Assembly (NCBI GenBank): GCA_038030265.1
Contig: CM075940.1
Span: forward strand, 7,254,001-7,318,000
Origin: Corythucha ciliata
Taxonomy: Eukaryota > Arthropoda > Insecta > Hemiptera > Tingidae
Reading direction: 5' to 3'
DNA: 64,000 nt
This document shows positions 50,840 through 61,790 of this stretch, piece by piece. The notes under the pieces were generated by a model, which saw only the letters and a list, made by a program, of their open reading frames with translations, was not told the origin of the DNA and did not search any database. The position numbers and the translations under genes were made by a program. Positions within the stretch are counted from its first letter, which is position 1. Each line of letters opens with the position of its first letter.

Positions 50840-53095
50840 ACAAATAGACAACCCGCCACATACAAAATATCAACAAAAATGTATAAAACAAGTTTTGAAA
50901 AATCCAGATTCTCTGCATGGCTTTTACAGTTTTTTCAAGAAGAAGTTTCCAGGGCCCTTCTGAGGCATAAAAACGCAGTTTCATGAGCTAACCGGGTAGT
51001 TTATACAGTCTGATAGACAATTTTAGGTAGAATTTCGATATTGAGGGTCTGTTTTAGGTGTTGTAGGTATTGTTTCTCATACAAACCAGTCAGTGGAACA
51101 GAACTGCAATTTTGTTTGGGTTACTTTGGGGGCCAAAGTGTTGACTTCCAGGGCTAAACAGCAAGGTGTGAACTCAATATTCGGTTATATTTCGTGTTTT
51201 CAAATCTGGAGCAAAATCTCTTCGGTTTTGGTCAATTAAACTCTGACTTTGGGTGGAGAAAAGTCGTTGGGTTGAAGCGGAACAGCCCGTTTTCGGGTCA
51301 ATGAATCAGACCGTGGGCCTAAATTTCCAGCCAATTTTTCGCTTTTACATATCAGTTTGGGTCCCAGACATTTTATTTGTAATTTGCTGAAAACAGAAAA
51401 ATGTATCCTGATTTCCAAAAAAAAAACAAAATCCACAATTTCCCAAAACTGACAATCTCAGGAATTTGATCCTAGATAATGACATTTTTAGGGTGTAAAA
51501 CTCGAAATTTTGGTTCCCTAGGGGTCTCTGGTAATTTAGCCCCTCGAGCAGTCAAGTTGACCCCACGAACCGCATTTCATCCGACACTCTGTTAACGGTT
51601 AATAATTAACCCTCACATTTTTCACGATCCAGAAAATGACAACTATAGGCCAGTAACTAGCGATTCGACCAGCAAAAAATCAATGTAACACAAAAATTGG
51701 GATCTAAGGTCCAAAAACCTGTAATTATCTAGGACAACGGTGCCATTATTCTTTAGAAAACCGGAATTCACTTTCCAGGAAAGTGAACTGGAAAGTGCGA
51801 CCTTATGGTCCAAAGAACTGAAAATTCTACCCCGGAAACTGAAAGAAAACTTGGTTGATAATTTATTTTTAGGGTTCAGGCTTCTTTTTTCTTCGTCGAA
51901 TCCTAAAAATAAATTATCAACTAATGAAGGGTTAAAACTAAATAATAATGATAACAAAATGAAAGAAAACTTGAAAATTTTGCCCTATGATCCAGATTTT
52001 TGGTTTAGATGACTCAGTAAGAGGAAAAATCAGAGCCGCATCAAAACGGCTATATTTTCCATCAGTGAGACTCATAGAACGGTCTGGAAAGTGTTAAATT
52101 GGCCCCCCGTGACCTCTTATGTTAGCTGGCTGTCCACACACCCGTCGAGGCGTCGACACAAACACACTCAACAAAACACAGGCAGGGGGGGGGGGAATCA
52201 AAAGATTGTCTTGTTCCAGTGTGAAGGGCAGAAAACAGCCGTGAATAGTTTAAAAATAGGAAAATGAGGGAAAGGATGCGCCAATGGGCTGTTTCGTGGG
52301 TTTGAGGACGGGTCGAAAAATGCACTCGTTTTGGCTCATAATTGACAGTCTCTTGGCTCAACTGGGAGTAGTTTCGTGGTCAAGCGCAGCAATGCCTGAT
52401 GGGGGTGGGGGTTGATTTGGGTGAATATTCGGTTGGGGTCTTGTGTGAAAGTTTTCCGGCTGGACAAACGTAGAGGAGTCCCCCCCCCCCACACACTCAT
52501 TAACAGAACTCTCGACCCGTAGTGCCTCTTCGTTCTAATGGTTCAAAGTGTACGACAGAAAATGGAACTTATGCTCGTACAACCCAAACCGAATATTCAT
52601 CGATTGATGAATACAATCCTTGGTGGGTCCTATCTATTGAGGTCGGTCAGTGTGAGTGACTGACGACGAATTTGGACGAGTTTTAGGCCGTGGTAGTGGT
52701 GTAAGTGGCATGATCATTGGGGATCATTTCACAGGAGTTGAAACCTAGTGAAGTTGCAAGCTGGGTAACAGTCAAATTGGAGTTCAGGACGAGCTATAGA
52801 ATTTCAGATTTACTGAAAAAGTAACCACAGATATCACTAAACGAGAAAATCACTTTCATGCTTTAATTCATTATGTCTCGCGCGTCTATCCGATCTAAAA
52901 TAATGAAATATCGAGCGAGCAAATACGCCATTGTAGCCTTTGATGCCGTTGATAACTTGTTTATCCTATACGCTTCAGTATGAAAATTTCACAAATTATG
53001 GGAATTTCCCATTTTTTTCTTTTTCTTTTTACGAACGTTCATCTTTAGCCACAAACCAAGTTAATTTGGTTTTTGTTATTCTTTGTTTGTTACAG
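50840..53095. other. Upstream region of the MFS gene
   Basis: No exon is recognised. A short ATG frame at 52873 ends before a possible donor, but nothing ties it to the gene. A 20-bp perfect inverted repeat (51854-51873 and 51902-51921, GTTGATAATTTATTTTTAGG) is present. A promoter or 5' non-coding exon of the transporter should lie here but cannot be placed. Confidence 0.35.
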
Positions 53096-53097
53096 GG

Positions 53098-53601
53098 ATG
53101 ATTCCAGTACTGAAGAAATTGAGTCGATTGTATGTGCTGGTCGTTTTGACGCTGGGCTACTTGCTAGCCGAGCTAGGGCATTTCCTTATTGGCGTGACAA
53201 GTAAAGACACGGCCATGGACGTGCCCTATGGCGACATTGCATGCCAGCTGAATAAAACGGAGCCTCATTTCAATATTTCCCTGTCCGTCGCTTGCACTTC
53301 GGCCCTCAACGAAACCAGGTAAAACAAATAAACAAAAAATAAAATAAAAGTTGTTTTCTTTTAAAATCGTTACGTTAAAGAAACGCTTAATGTTGTTGAA
53401 ACAAAACAAAGACCTGCTAAATGAGGGACTGGTGGGGGGGGGGGTGGCTTCGGCGTCAGAAGATGGCATTGCATAGTGTCGAAACGTCACAAGAGAGAAA
53501 AATGGAACGATTAATTTAAATGAGGGTGACTTCACATTCTGATTTTACAAGGTTGCTCGCGTTACTATCTTTGTCGCAGGGTTTACGGTGACCCCTCCAC
53601 C

Positions 53602-53638
<37 letters not shown>

Positions 53639-55569
53639 GAAAGTGTTTTCCTAGCAAGCAAAAACCGATTATTCAATACAATGATTTGACGAAAAAGAAC
53701 AAAATCGAATCACGCGTCGGGCATCAGTCTTGCAGCAGTAAAGTTCCTAGACGAAAAAAAAAAAGTTCCTCCGTCTGAAGGGTTGCGTTGTAATGCCCAA
53801 AGTTTTACTCATCATTGTGTAATTTGCCTTGAACTCATCGACTTAGTTTCCATGAACAAAGGACGCCCCCTCTCCCCTCGCCATGTTTTTTTTCTTCCCC
53901 AAAATGAAAAGTTGAATTAATTCGCGTAATTTTTCCAAGCTGCACGTCTCTAACTCTCGAAGACGGTGAAAGATACTGCGAGTGGAACAGAAATGGCTTG
54001 GGCATTGAGTACCAAGTTCTTGCTGGTCCGAGCTTCATCGCAGTTTACACAATCGCGGGAGTGTTCCTAGGCATTGCGGCTGACAAGTACAAAAGGTAAA
54101 AAATCATTTGTTTGAAATAATTTATAATTGATTAATGAAATTTTTTTCAAAAAGGGTTCCTATGCTTGCTACCGCGATCATTGTTTGTGGGGCTTCAATA
54201 ATATTAATTGGAGCGACGCAGCAGTACTGGCAGTTGATCATTCTTCGAATGGTCTTCGCTGCAGGCGAGGCTGCTCTCAATCCTATGTCAACTGGAATTC
54301 TTTCGGATATTTTCCCCGAAAATTTGAGGGGTTTAGCTATGTCAATATTTAATTGGGGAATTTACGGAGGTATCGGTCTCTCATTCCCAATCGGGCGGTA
54401 CATCACGAAGCTGAACTTTTGGGATTTGGTAAGTTCATAACGCTAAATTGTATTTTAATGCCATAATATGGTACGTTTCTTTCTTTTTTATAGGGTTGGC
54501 GATTGCCCTACTATGGCACTGGCTTCATGGCCTTATTAATAGGCATCCTCTGTTTTATCACTTTGAAAGAACCGGAAAGGACAGCGATTGGCGAAGAGGA
54601 AGAGGAGAACAACATTTCAAGTCAGACAAAAGTCGAGCCGGTGGAAAAAGAAAGTCCTTGGAAAGTGATGCTCCAGCCAAGGTTCATCATGCTTTGCATA
54701 GCTTCTTCAATAAGACACACTGGTACTATATGCTCGCTTGTTATCCTTCGCTCAACATGTTTTATATTGGTCTATTCTTCCAGGTGGATTGTGCTTTGCG
54801 TACAATTGCGATCAGTTCTACCGTGTAACTTTTCCTCACGTTGATCTCGGTGCCTGGCTCTTCTTCGTCACATTTGTCATCGGTGGAATAGGCGTCCTCG
54901 CTGGGGTTACTTGTCCGACAAAGTTGTGGTTAACATGGGTATTCGTTCTAGAGTAGCTGTGCTAGCCATCAGCCAGGTGAAAAACAAAAAACAAAAAAAA
55001 AGCTTCAATATCACATTCCACCATAATAAATTTTATCCCCCCCCCCCTACTGCAGCTGATTGCAACACCATTTGCATTTGGAAGCGTTTACATGGGCCCA
55101 GTCGGCGCCATGATAACACTAGCCATTTCCTATTTATTCGCTGAAATGTGGTTCGGCGTCCTCTTTGTCAGCGTCATTGAAATTGTTCCTGTAGCCGTTA
55201 GATCAACCACGGTCGGTGTCTTCCTTTTTGTCATGAACAACGTGGGAGGCAATTTGCCCATTCTAACTGAGCCCGTGAGAAAAGCGACGTCCTTCCAACA
55301 TTCGCTCGCCATATTCTACGCCGGCTCCTATTTAATCAGTAAGCCCGCCCGATTATTTCTCAGTCAAGAACGTGTTAAAACCTTTTTTTTTTTTTTTTCA
55401 AGGTTCAATTTTATTCGCAATAACAGCAATGATGATGAAAAATAAAAAACAACCCAAAACAGACCCTGAGCACAACATGTCCGGCGTCGAAAACGGTGGA
55501 TTCACAAATACCGAGCGAATAGCACCGCAAGCACCCGCTAGCAAAGTCACTGAAAGTCACTATTTATAA
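53098..55569 (+). CDS. Spinster-like major facilitator superfamily transporter (7 coding exons, one frameshift)
   Basis: Likely a 12-helix membrane carrier of the major facilitator superfamily, closest in pattern to Spinster-like transporters; the substrate cannot be told from sequence. Coding exons: 53098-53318, 53940-54095, 54155-54428, 54494-54722, 54784-54976, 55056-55338, 55403-55569. All introns are GT-AG; the first is 621 bp, the others 59-79 bp. Phases join correctly at every junction. The exons sum to 1523 nt; with one missing base in exon 5 they give 507 residues and a stop, a usual MFS length. Seen: a hydrophobic first helix (VLVVLTLGYLLAEL), a long extracellular loop with NKT, NIS and NET glycosylation sequons, the loop 2-3 motif GIAADKYKR across exons 2/3, RMVFAAGEAALNP in helix 4, and VRSTTVGVFLFVMNNVGG in the C-terminal half. 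The start at 53098 is the first in-frame ATG after a good acceptor (AG at 53094-53095); a 5' non-coding exon upstream is likely. The frameshift lies in GGGG at 54903-54906, near residue 334. It could be a consensus error or a real lesion. Confidence 0.86.
53319..53939 (+). other. Intron 1 of the MFS transporter
   Basis: GT at 53319-53320 and AG at 53938-53939. The phase is carried by AG|C, giving Ser at the junction. It holds a poly-G run near 53432 and a ~30-base poly-T run near 53605-53635. It is about ten times longer than the other introns of the gene. No coding potential is recognised inside. Confidence 0.75.
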
Positions 55570-55689
55570 GATGAAAATCTAGGATTGAAAGGGTAATTGA
55601 ACACGTTTATATGAAAGTTTTGATTACTTTCATTTGGCTGTGCTCACAACAGTTGAGGCCTATACTTTTCACGTTGAAGTGCAAAAAAA

Positions 55690-55822
55690 AATAAATTATT
55701 TATGTTAAACTCATCTATTTAACATAGGCCCATCGAATATTTATTTTTAAACTATAGAGACCTTTTTACTTCCACGTTTCCGAAGAAATGGAAGTACGAT
55801 ATTTAAAAATATTAATAATAAA
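55690..55822 (+). promoter_or_regulatory. Candidate polyadenylation signals of the MFS transporter
   Basis: AATAAA occurs at 55690-55695, 121 bases after the stop codon, and again at 55817-55822. Both are in an AT-rich 3' region. Either could define the 3' end; transcript data would be needed to choose. Confidence 0.45.
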
Positions 55823-57299
55823 AAACGTATTTCATTATAAAAGGTGCACTGAAGGACTGAACGCAGTGCCACTTTGAGCTCTTTGCCTCCTGCACATTCT
55901 CCGATCTGTTGTTATCTTGTTGCCAGTGCCAATAGAATGTGGTTTATGTATTTATGTCAACATTGTTGAAAGGAACACCATGGATTTGTTATGATCGTTA
56001 GAAATGACTAGTGATACCTTTTTTAAACCAAATTGCGGCAAGTCCGTTTTCTAGGAAGAGCTTAAGGATAGAAAATTGTTACTCGGAGAGGAAACGTTGT
56101 CTCTTCTAAATAGGCGCCATTTGACAAACGGATTGTAAATATTTTATTATTAAAAAAAAATGAAACATACTGAACCAGAAATCTTCGGCCTGCACTTTCT
56201 TTAAACCCATGCACATCCTGAATGCATCGTTCTTGAATTCAAGCGTCTTTCGTCAAAAGATAGTTAAAAACCCTCAACTCTCGAGCGTTGTGCGTTTATA
56301 TCATCACATAGATACGTTCTTGTCTTCTTGCTCTGGGCGTACAAAAATGACCCAACATTCAAAAATTGGACGAAACGGCGAATCGTAGAAAATTGAAACA
56401 TATTTTCTATCACACGAGGCGTTGACGGGGTTCTTATACTTACTGTGATTCCGGCGTTTTTGACGGCTTTGAAACCCGTTTTCGGGACCTCCGAACTATA
56501 ATTTTCTAGTGGACAGTGGTCCATACCGTGGACAGCCCTGAAGTTCGAAAAGTCTCAGCGCTGGCTCAGAAAGGAGCAGTAACTGACGTGGGAGAACAAA
56601 AACCCTCCAAGTCAGTTACAGTATGCACTTCGCCGGATTCCCCGTGTCCCCGAGAACACCGGGGAAGCCCGCCAGCCGGGGTTCTTCCTGGTGTCGGGGA
56701 CAAGCCCCGAGATACGCAGTTCCGTCCAATTTTAAATTTTGACCTTTATCCCAAAACCACCGAGGGCTTAAGCGTGGGCGATTTTCAGGGAAATTTTGTT
56801 GTCTTGCCGTCGGTTTTGTACGATTTTTCTCGTCTCCAGAGGAGTCAATTATTGGTGCTAATTCATGTCTAAATAGTGGTTTTTCGAAGAAAAAGAAACA
56901 AAATTTACTCAGTCCAAGAGTGACTGAACGGTTTTGCTACAAAGTTACTTATAAAATCCGACGACCATTGCAGTCTCTGGGATTTCGGTCGATCAAAACT
57001 CCGTATAACTTTCGCATTTTGGCGTTTTATTGTACAATTTGTCGATGTTTTCGGTGTTTTAAACGTGCGTACGGCTCACCGTTTAACATCTTGCGTTTGA
57101 GATGCTGGCTCCACCGTGATCACATTATAAGAAATCCGTGATATGCGATAAATTCTTGCAATTTGCCGTCAAATCGGTGGTTATTATATGCGACTATATA
57201 CCTCTCACTGTTTTAATGTTTTATTAGGCGAGCATCATTCACGTTGTCGCTTCTTTACTTTAGAGCTAAGGTAAAGCCCATGTTTCTCTCGCTTTCGAA
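55823..57299. other. Spacer downstream of the MFS gene
   Basis: An open frame of 118 codons at 56516-56872 crosses a GC-rich stretch with repeated CCCCGAG and GTGTCGGGG words (56640-56710), which can fold on itself. No known product. Confidence 0.35.
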
Positions 57300-57830
57300 A
57301 TTCGAGGGCGTTTTTAAGCGTTCAAAATGCCGCGAAAATAAAGACCAGAAACTAGCAATTTCGCGAGAACTTAGCCCCGAAACTCAAATTTCGGCAAAAT
57401 AAAGACCCGAAATTGCAATTTTGCTTAAACCGGAAACTTGCAACTTTCCGAATATTCAACCAGGAAACTTTTAATTTCGCTCAAACTTGCACACTCACAA
57501 ATACTCAACTCTAAATGTTACAATTACATGGCTATTTGTCATAGTCATGGCCGGCTGCCCCAGGGTCCGAGCCTACTAAAAGAAAGGCCCAGAAAATAGC
57601 TATTTCGCGGAAAAATATACTCCAAAAACTAGCAATTTCGCGAAAATTATAGGACGAGAAACATCCTTTTTCGCAAATACTTAAAATTTAGTCCCTAAAC
57701 TCATATTTCGCGAAAATGAAGACAAGAAAATTTCAATTTAGTGTTACCAAAATTAACAATTTCAACCTGAAACTTCAAATTCCCGAATATTCAGCCAGAA
57801 AACTTCCAATTTTGGGGATACTCATTCAGC
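57300..57830 (+). repeat. R2 degenerate array
   Basis: Units GAAACTAGCAATTTCGCG, GAAACTTGCAACTTTCCG and similar. The GGGTCCGAGCCTACT block near 57565 matches the one near 1045 in the first R2 array. Confidence 0.7.
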
Positions 57831-58149
57831 TTCCAAATGTTGAACATTTTGCGGCTAACGTCAGCTTTCTGGGGGTCTAAACCCCCCACTGAACCCCAAC
57901 CCAACCCTCAAACTCAAGAACCCCTCCAGTCTGAAACTCAAGAATTATCTTTCTGGGGTTTCCCTCATCTTGAGATTTTTCCGCCAGGGTGAAGAAAAGT
58001 GTAGTTTCCCTCTAATACTTATAGAATCCATTCTCTTGTTACTTTTGCTTGGCACAACAAGAAATGCAATGGCATGGGGGGGGGGGGATAACCGTATGAG
58101 GCGGTAAAACTAAATTAGCCCGAGGGCGGCAAGAAGCAAGATCTGGGCC

Positions 58150-58590
58150 TGCATTTAACGGCAAAAACTCCTCTTTGTACGCGCTCCCAGCACGTCCTAT
58201 TCTCCTGATACGAAAGTTCCAAAATTGTCGCAAATGACAGGAAAGAAGGGGCAAAATCGTCGATTAGGAAAAGATTAGGAGCTTATGGCGAGGGAAATGG
58301 CTGAGCTCTCAGCACATTATATTCTCCTGATACAATAGATCGAAAATTGCCGCAAATTACGAGAAAAAAGGGGTAAAATCGTCGGTTTTGAACAGTATTG
58401 GTCTCTCATTGGTTAGGAGAATAGGATGTGCTAGGAGCTCGGCTTCGGAAGAGCTCTTGACGAAAAGTAGCTAGGTTTTCAAATTTCACAAACAACAATA
58501 GATTTCAAGAGCATTTGAGCGTTCTAAAATGGGTTAGGAGACAGGCATTTCTAGGGGTGCCCGATACCACCCTCGAGAGCAATGAGAAAG
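58150..58590 (+). repeat. M1 dispersed repeat, copy d
   Basis: Starts CATTTAACGGCAAAAACTCC, as at 10704. It includes two tandem M1 cores (TTCTCCTGATAC at 58199 and 58327), AGGAGAATAGGATGTGCTAG and the GGCATTTCTAGGGGTGCCCG block. Confidence 0.75.
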
Positions 58591-58624
58591 GAGTCTTAAA
58601 CATTGCTAATAAACCAGAGGGAGA

Positions 58625-59181
58625 TGTTACTCTGGCCCAGGCGTTAGCAGCAGCAGCCCACTAAGCTACTGTGGGGGAAGTCCCAGTGTCCCGTCTTGAG
58701 ATCCAGGGAGGGGATTGGAACCAGGCCGCTGGAGTGACAAGACGAGGCTAGAGATCTTCCAGTCAAGAGGTCCTCTTGAAGACCGCTGCAACAGGGAAGG
58801 CACTTGCAATTACGGGGTGTAGGCAAATCTTAATCTGAGTTTAGGCTCCAACCTTTCAGACGCCGCACCAGGAAGAGAAAAAATCTCAACGGGATGCGAT
58901 CTATCCTTAAGGTTGGAGCTAGCCCTAAAAAATAACTGATAAAGGGGATAGAGCTTTATTTTTATTTGCTGACAAGGTGAGAAGAACAACAAGGCGAAGA
59001 TGAAGGCTGGGAGACTCGCTGGAAGACTTCTGGGGACTGCTAGCTGGACGTACACCGGTGAGCGTCCTTTTATACTACAGTAGAGGCTAGAGGAGGTTAT
59101 TCCAATTCGTCAAATTTCCATTGGTCTCTGGCAGTCTCTTCTTACTTTTTTTTAATTCACTTTGGAGTATGATGTTTAACA
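58625..59181 (-). mobile_element. LTR-like segment, possible solo LTR
   Basis: On the minus strand: TATAAAAG at 59074-59067, a ~100-base stretch, then two AATAAA signals at 58966-58955, the order expected of U3-R-U5. The outer ends TGTTA and TAACA fit an LTR. The base composition is GC-richer than the surroundings. No target duplication was found and no second copy is in the window. A non-LTR promoter-like repeat is the alternative. Confidence 0.4.
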
Positions 59182-59329
59182 ATTTGCGAAAGGGAAGCAT
59201 GATTTTTTTTTTACAAAAAGTATAAAATTGTTCAAGTTCCTTTACACTCCTCTTCAGTGCCGGCCTTAGACATTACGCGCCCCCGGGCGAATATTTTACC
59301 AGCGCCCCATGAAGTCACCGTTCAGATTG

Positions 59330-59870
59330 AGACGCGAATTGGCGTTTCTCCACATTAACCGCGAATTAGCATTTTTTCAACTCTACAGCGCTTCTTCTCA
59401 ATTTCATCGGCGAATTAGCTATTGAATTATCGTTTATTACTTACTTTAGCGTTTCTTCTCAATTTTATCGGTGAATTAGCCACTAATTAGCGATTTTTCA
59501 CCATTTTAGTTGTGAATTAGCGATTTTTCTGATTTTTTGCGGTAAATTCGTGTTTTTCCTAACGCTATCGAGCCATTTTTCTGAATTTCATCCACGAATT
59601 AGCACTTTTTATTTTTCAGCTTCGAATTGAGCGATTTTTTTTTGCTTTTATTAGCTATGAATTAGCCCCTTTTCTCAGTTTGAGCCGCGAACTTGCCTTC
59701 AGAAGCAGAAAATTGCCGTTTCCATACTTCTAGTCTCTAATTAGCGCTTTTCATGTACTTTATCCGTGGAAGCTTTAAGGAAATTTCAGCCACGAAGTAT
59801 AGCTAAGTATTTTTCTTAGTTTTAGTTGTCATTTAGCGCTTTTCTCACTTCTGTCCGTGAATCAGTAGCG
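59330..59870 (-). repeat. R1 degenerate ~30-bp array, minus orientation
   Basis: Repeated units of the type GAATTAGCGATTTTTCTCAA with spacer, about 30 bp apart and strongly diverged from each other. This is the left arm of the hAT-bounded element. Confidence 0.75.
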
Positions 59871-60069
59871 TACCGAATGAGGGGTGAGGGGGCCCCTATA
59901 CCAGAAAAATGAGGATTTTTAGGTTCTATGTTTACACGTGTGTAGATACGTGAAAACGAGTTTTAGGCATGCGGTTGGACAGTGACATTGGCTCTTTTCG
60001 ACGATTTTCAAATCCATCCGACCCAGGACGTTGCAGCTGATCAACAAAGAGTACAGCTGAATATTCGAT

Positions 60070-61340
60070 TTAGCCCACAAAAGCGCTAATCTGAAAGCTC
60101 AAATTGAAAGAAAGCGCGGCCTTCTGGGGGTTAATTCGCGGCTAAAATAGATAATTGAGAGAAAGAAAACGCGGCCTTTTGGGGGTGAATTCGCTGCTAA
60201 AATAGATAATATACGTTGCTCCCCAGTTTTTTTTTTAGGTCCTTCAGCGGATAAAGATGAGATGGCGCACTAATATGCTGTTCTTGCAGGTAAGTACGCA
60301 TCAAAAAGTTGTGAAAAAACGCTAATAACCGTGGCTAAAACTGTTGAAAAGCGTTCATTCGCAGTCACTCAATCAAACATCCAGACCGAAATTGAGAAAA
60401 AATCGCTGATTCGTAGTGTATAGATGCTACCTAATGACTAACATGAAGACAAAACGCTAATTTGCTGTTCTTTGGTAAAATTGCGAGACGTGGCCCAGGT
60501 TTTGCTTTTCTGCAAGCGCTAAAAGGCTTTTAAAAAAAGGCAAGAAAACCCGCTAAGACCATACAGTAGTAAAAAACACGCTAATTCGGGGCTAAAATGG
60601 ATAAAACTGACAAATTCACAAAACATCGCCCATTCGCGGATAAAAAGTGAAAAGCCTCTAATTCGCAGCTAATTTTTCGAAAAATGCTTATTCACGACTG
60701 AAATTTAGAAGAATGGCTAATTATATGCTAAGATAGGGACAACATTTGAGACGGGAAAAATTGCTAATTCGCTATTGAAACTGACAAAAGCGCTACTTAG
60801 CGCTAAACTTGGAACAATCCTATTTCGCGGAGTCAACTGAAAAGAATCGCTAATGAATCCGAGGCTAAAATTTTGTGAAAAACCCGATAATTTGCGGATA
60901 AAGTCTAGAAAAAACGTTAATTCGAGGATACAAATGAAAAAAATCGGCTAATTGACGAATAACGCTGACTCGCCGCTAAAATTTTGGAAAACACAAATCC
61001 GAGGCTTCTGAAGGCAACGTCGGGCCAAAAAGCGTTAGTCCATAGCTAAACGTTTTTAAAAAAAATTTTAATAAGGGGCGAAAATAGTTCATACACCGCT
61101 CATTTCTGGTCAATGTTGAGAAAAATCACTAATTAGCGCGGCTAAAAAGCGATATACTTACAGCGAAAAAGTGCTAATTCACTGCTGAAAAGGTGAATCG
61201 CTAATTTGCTGCAAAAATCGAGGAAATCTTGAATTCGTGACAAAAATGCTAACATGGGATAAAAACGCTACTTTGCGGCTAAATTAAGGAAAATGACCTA
61301 TTCGCGGATAGAGTGTAGAGGAAATGCTCTTTATTTCATT
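60070..61340 (+). repeat. R1 degenerate ~30-bp array, plus orientation
   Basis: Units of the type AAAAGCGCTAATTCGCGGCT and AAAATTGAG, many copies with substitutions and small indels. This is the right arm of the hAT-bounded element. It includes the longer variant in which the unit runs into a GGCAACGTCG-like segment near 61010. Confidence 0.75.
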
Positions 61341-61502
61341 GCTATTAAAAATCCAATTTTCGGCTATTTTATAGTTTTGAAATATTCATAAATAAAATGC
61401 GCTTCCTGAGTCATTTTTTCTTGTCCACGGTCCACCTCCCCCCCCCTGATTTTGCTAGACGCGACCCCGGGCGGTCGCCCCCCCCCCTTAAAGCCGGCAC
61501 TG

Positions 61503-61790
61503 CTCCTCTTTGGACGAGCTCCAAGCACATTCTACTCTCCTGACACGAAAGTTCCGAAATTGTCGCAAATGACGGGGAAAAAAGGGCAAAATAGTCGATT
61601 TTGACAAGTTTTGGTAAGTTTGGTAAAGTTTTGGTTTATAGCGAGGGCAAGAACGTCATGGTGGAGACCGTATACTCCTGGTACAATAGACCGCAGGTTA
61701 CGAGTAAAAAAGAGGCAAAATCGTCGTTTTTGAACAGTTTTGGTCTCCCATTGATTAGGAGAATAGGACGTGCTAGGAGCTTGTCCCCGG
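61503..61790 (+). repeat. M1 dispersed repeat, copy e
   Basis: CTCCTCTTTGGACGAGCTCC to TTAGGAGAATAGGACGTGCT, in the same order as copies a and d. The hAT at 59255-61502 inserted at its CTCCTCTT. Confidence 0.75.

Larger units (their letters stand above)
59255..61502. mobile_element. hAT-bounded element filled with inverted R1 repeat arrays (foldback-like)
   Basis: 2248 bp. The ends are CAGTGCCGGCCTTA and the complement of CAGTGCCGGCTTTA, 13 of 14 matching. The 8-bp target duplication CTCCTCTT is at 59247-59254 and 61503-61510. The inside is almost wholly degenerate ~30-bp R1 units: minus orientation from about 59330 to 59870, then plus orientation from about 60070 to 61340. This resembles foldback elements, whose long inverted repeats are built from short repeats. 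No transposase frame is seen. The right flank carries the M1 dispersed repeat, into which the element has jumped. Confidence 0.88.

Noticed and set aside
52873..52983. 36-codon ATG frame upstream of the MFS gene, as its first coding exon
   Set aside because: It could end near a GT, but the frame and protein pattern give no support. The ATG at 53098 fits the family N-terminus better.
56516..56872. 118-codon frame with Pro-rich segment
   Set aside because: It is explained by a locally repeated GC-rich sequence; no homologous pattern is recognised.
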